Part shown: positions 63,010-64,000 of the stretch, in pieces
Numbering within the stretch: position 1 is the first letter of the stretch
How the letters are laid out: every line of letters begins with the position of its first letter
Source: Euonymus europaeus
Lineage: Eukaryota > Streptophyta > Magnoliopsida > Celastrales > Celastraceae
DNA: 64,000 nucleotides
Direction of reading: 5' to 3'
NCBI GenBank assembly: GCA_963580455.1
Contig: OY756961.1
Coordinates: forward strand, 16,039,001-16,103,000
The notes under the pieces: generated by a model
The model's input: the letters and a program-made list of their open reading frames with translations, nothing else
Databases searched by the model: none
Told to the model about the DNA's origin: nothing
Position numbers and translations under genes: made by a program

Positions 63010-64000
63010 GACCATAAAAGTTGCTCGGTGTACACTTTTTATTGTTCTTATATGTCAAATTTTATGAGTCTAAACTTCGTAGATTATTTCGATGCCAAAA
63101 CACCAACTTTCTATGACAAATGGACAAAGCCGTTAAAAGCTCCTCCATAGAGAGAGTTGAGCAACTTCGGACCGTCAAAGTTGATCGGTGTACAATTTTT
63201 ATTTTTCTTATATGTCAAATTTTTTGAGTATAAGCTTCATAAATTAATTCGTTGCCAAAACACCAACTTTCTATGAAAAATAGACAAAACCGTTAAGGGC
63301 TTTTCCTTAGAGAGAGTTGAGCAACTTCGGACTATCAAAGTTTTTCAGGGATATACTTTTTTTTGTTCTTCTATATTAAATTTTACGAGTATAAGCTTCC
63401 TAGATTATTTCGATGCCAAAACACCAACTTTCTATGACAAATGGACAAACCCGTTAAAAGCTCCTCCATAGAGAGAGTTGAGCAACTTCGGACCATCAAA
63501 ATTGCTCTATGTAGAATTTTTATTGTTCTTATATGTCAAATTTTACGAGTATAAGCTTCATAGATTATTTCGATGCCAAAACATCAACTTTCTATGACAA
63601 ATGGACAAAACCGTTAAAAGCTCCTCCATAGAGACAGTTGAGCAAATTCGGACCATCAAAGTTGCTCGGTGTACACTTTTTATTGTTCTTATATGTCAAA
63701 TTTTATGAGTGAAAGCTTCATAGATTATTCGATGCCAAAACACCAACTTTCTATGACAAATGGACGAAATCGTTAAAAGCTCCTCGATAGAGAAAGTTGA
63801 GCAACTTCGGACCATCAAAATTGTTCTATGTAGACTTTTTATTGTTCTTATATGTCAAATTTTACGAGTATAAGCTTCATAGATTATTTCGATACAAAAA
63901 CATCAACTTTCTATGACAAATGGACAAAACCGTTAAAAGCTCCTTCATAGAGACAGTTGAGTAAATTCGGACCATCAAAGATGCTCGTCGTACAATTTTT

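Larger units (their letters stand above)
1..64000. repeat. 160-bp tandem satellite array, about 400 units, window-wide
   Basis: The landmark GGACxATCAA recurs every 160 bases from position 1 (1, 161, 321, 481 and onward) to 63,969. Summing all length changes I could see (net -32 bases) gives 400 unit intervals. All units face the same way; I saw no inverted unit and no non-satellite insertion. A consensus-like unit has 60 G or C in 160 bases. Known biology: arrays of 150-180 bp units with higher-order structure are typical of plant and animal centromeric or pericentromeric satellites. Inference: this is such an array in a eukaryotic nuclear genome. I do not recognise the family. No stretch of more than 300 bases lacks satellite, and no gene, RNA gene or mobile element was seen in any part. 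Confidence 0.97.
54961..64000. repeat. Satellite subfamily domain marked by ATATTTCAATTTTTACG and 1-bp insertions
   Basis: Units with TTATATTTCAATTTTTACG followed by GATGCTAAAACAACAACTTT recur near 54,880, 55,520, 56,160, 57,285, 59,365, 60,005, 60,485, 61,605 and 62,725. GAGTCTAAACTTC units and ACCATAAAAG units are also typical. Eleven units are 161 bp. The order of variants gives 4-unit (640 bp), 7-unit (about 1,121 bp) and longer duplications, listed next. Many of the window's short chance open frames are here (55,658-62,990). They differ by whole-unit duplication and are not genes. The array continues past the window end. Confidence 0.88.

Noticed and set aside
1..64000. CRISPR array
   Set aside because: Repeats are regular, but there are no unique spacers: the whole 160-bp unit is repeated without variable inserts, the unit is far too long, and there are no cas genes.
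1..64000. Gene for a repetitive protein (tandem-repeat coding exon)
   Set aside because: The unit length is not a multiple of three and each frame meets stop codons within one to three units on either strand. No long frame survives the 64 kb.
1..64000. Transposon, LTR or SINE insertion hidden in the array
   Set aside because: The 160-base register can be followed by hand across the entire window with only 1, 3 or 15-base shifts. No insertion of foreign sequence fits in that accounting.
1..64000. Telomeric repeats, rRNA or tRNA genes
   Set aside because: No tandem TTAGGG or TTTAGGG type motifs, no conserved rRNA segments and no tRNA-like cloverleaf signals were seen; all bases belong to the satellite unit.

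Overview
The whole window is one uninterrupted tandem array of an AT-rich satellite DNA. The basic unit is 160 bp. Tracking the recurring GGACxATCAA landmark by hand from position 1 to position 63,969 gives about 400 head-to-tail units, all in the same orientation, with only about 26 units that are not exactly 160 bp. A typical unit is about 37-38% GC (60 of 160 bases in one consensus-like unit counted by hand). Nearly every unit carries AAGCTT, a CG-containing ATTTCGATGCC segment, a GACAAATGGACAAAACCGTT-type segment and an imperfectly conserved 9-bp inverted repeat. I find no protein gene, RNA gene, transposon, CRISPR array, telomere motif or unique sequence. Both window edges lie inside the array, so its true borders are not visible.

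This organisation points to a nuclear genome of a eukaryote. Unit length (close to one nucleosome plus linker), nested higher-order repeats (HORs) and lack of insertions resemble centromeric or pericentromeric satellites of plants, and also of some animals. I do not recognise the unit as any named satellite family, so species and centromere function remain inference.

Layout: 1-3,900 is a 9-unit HOR (about 1,440 bp). 3,660-8,960 is a 17-unit HOR (2,720 bp). 8,091-12,940 is a very homogeneous 8-unit HOR (1,280 bp, about 3.8 copies). 12,781-19,640 contains a second version of the preceding ~5.4-13.9 kb with only one copy of the 8-unit block. 19,641-25,411 holds a 5-unit repeat, another 9-unit copy and mosaic sequence. 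25,412-27,239 is a 6-unit HOR (960 bp). 27,240-41,930 is a young mosaic of 3-, 12- and about 29-unit duplications marked by a 3-bp deletion. 41,930-51,700 is a distinct subfamily marked by CTTTCTAGTTTATT and CATTTAC units, with 16- and 17-unit duplications. 51,700-54,960 is the most irregular part. 54,960-64,000 is a third subfamily marked by ATATTTCAATTTTTACG and by 1-bp insertions.

The parts do not act as genes. They record how a satellite grows: local amplification, unequal crossover, chimeric junctions and loss of CpG by transition. The short open reading frames in the window are by-products of the repeat (160 is not a multiple of 3) and are not annotated as genes.
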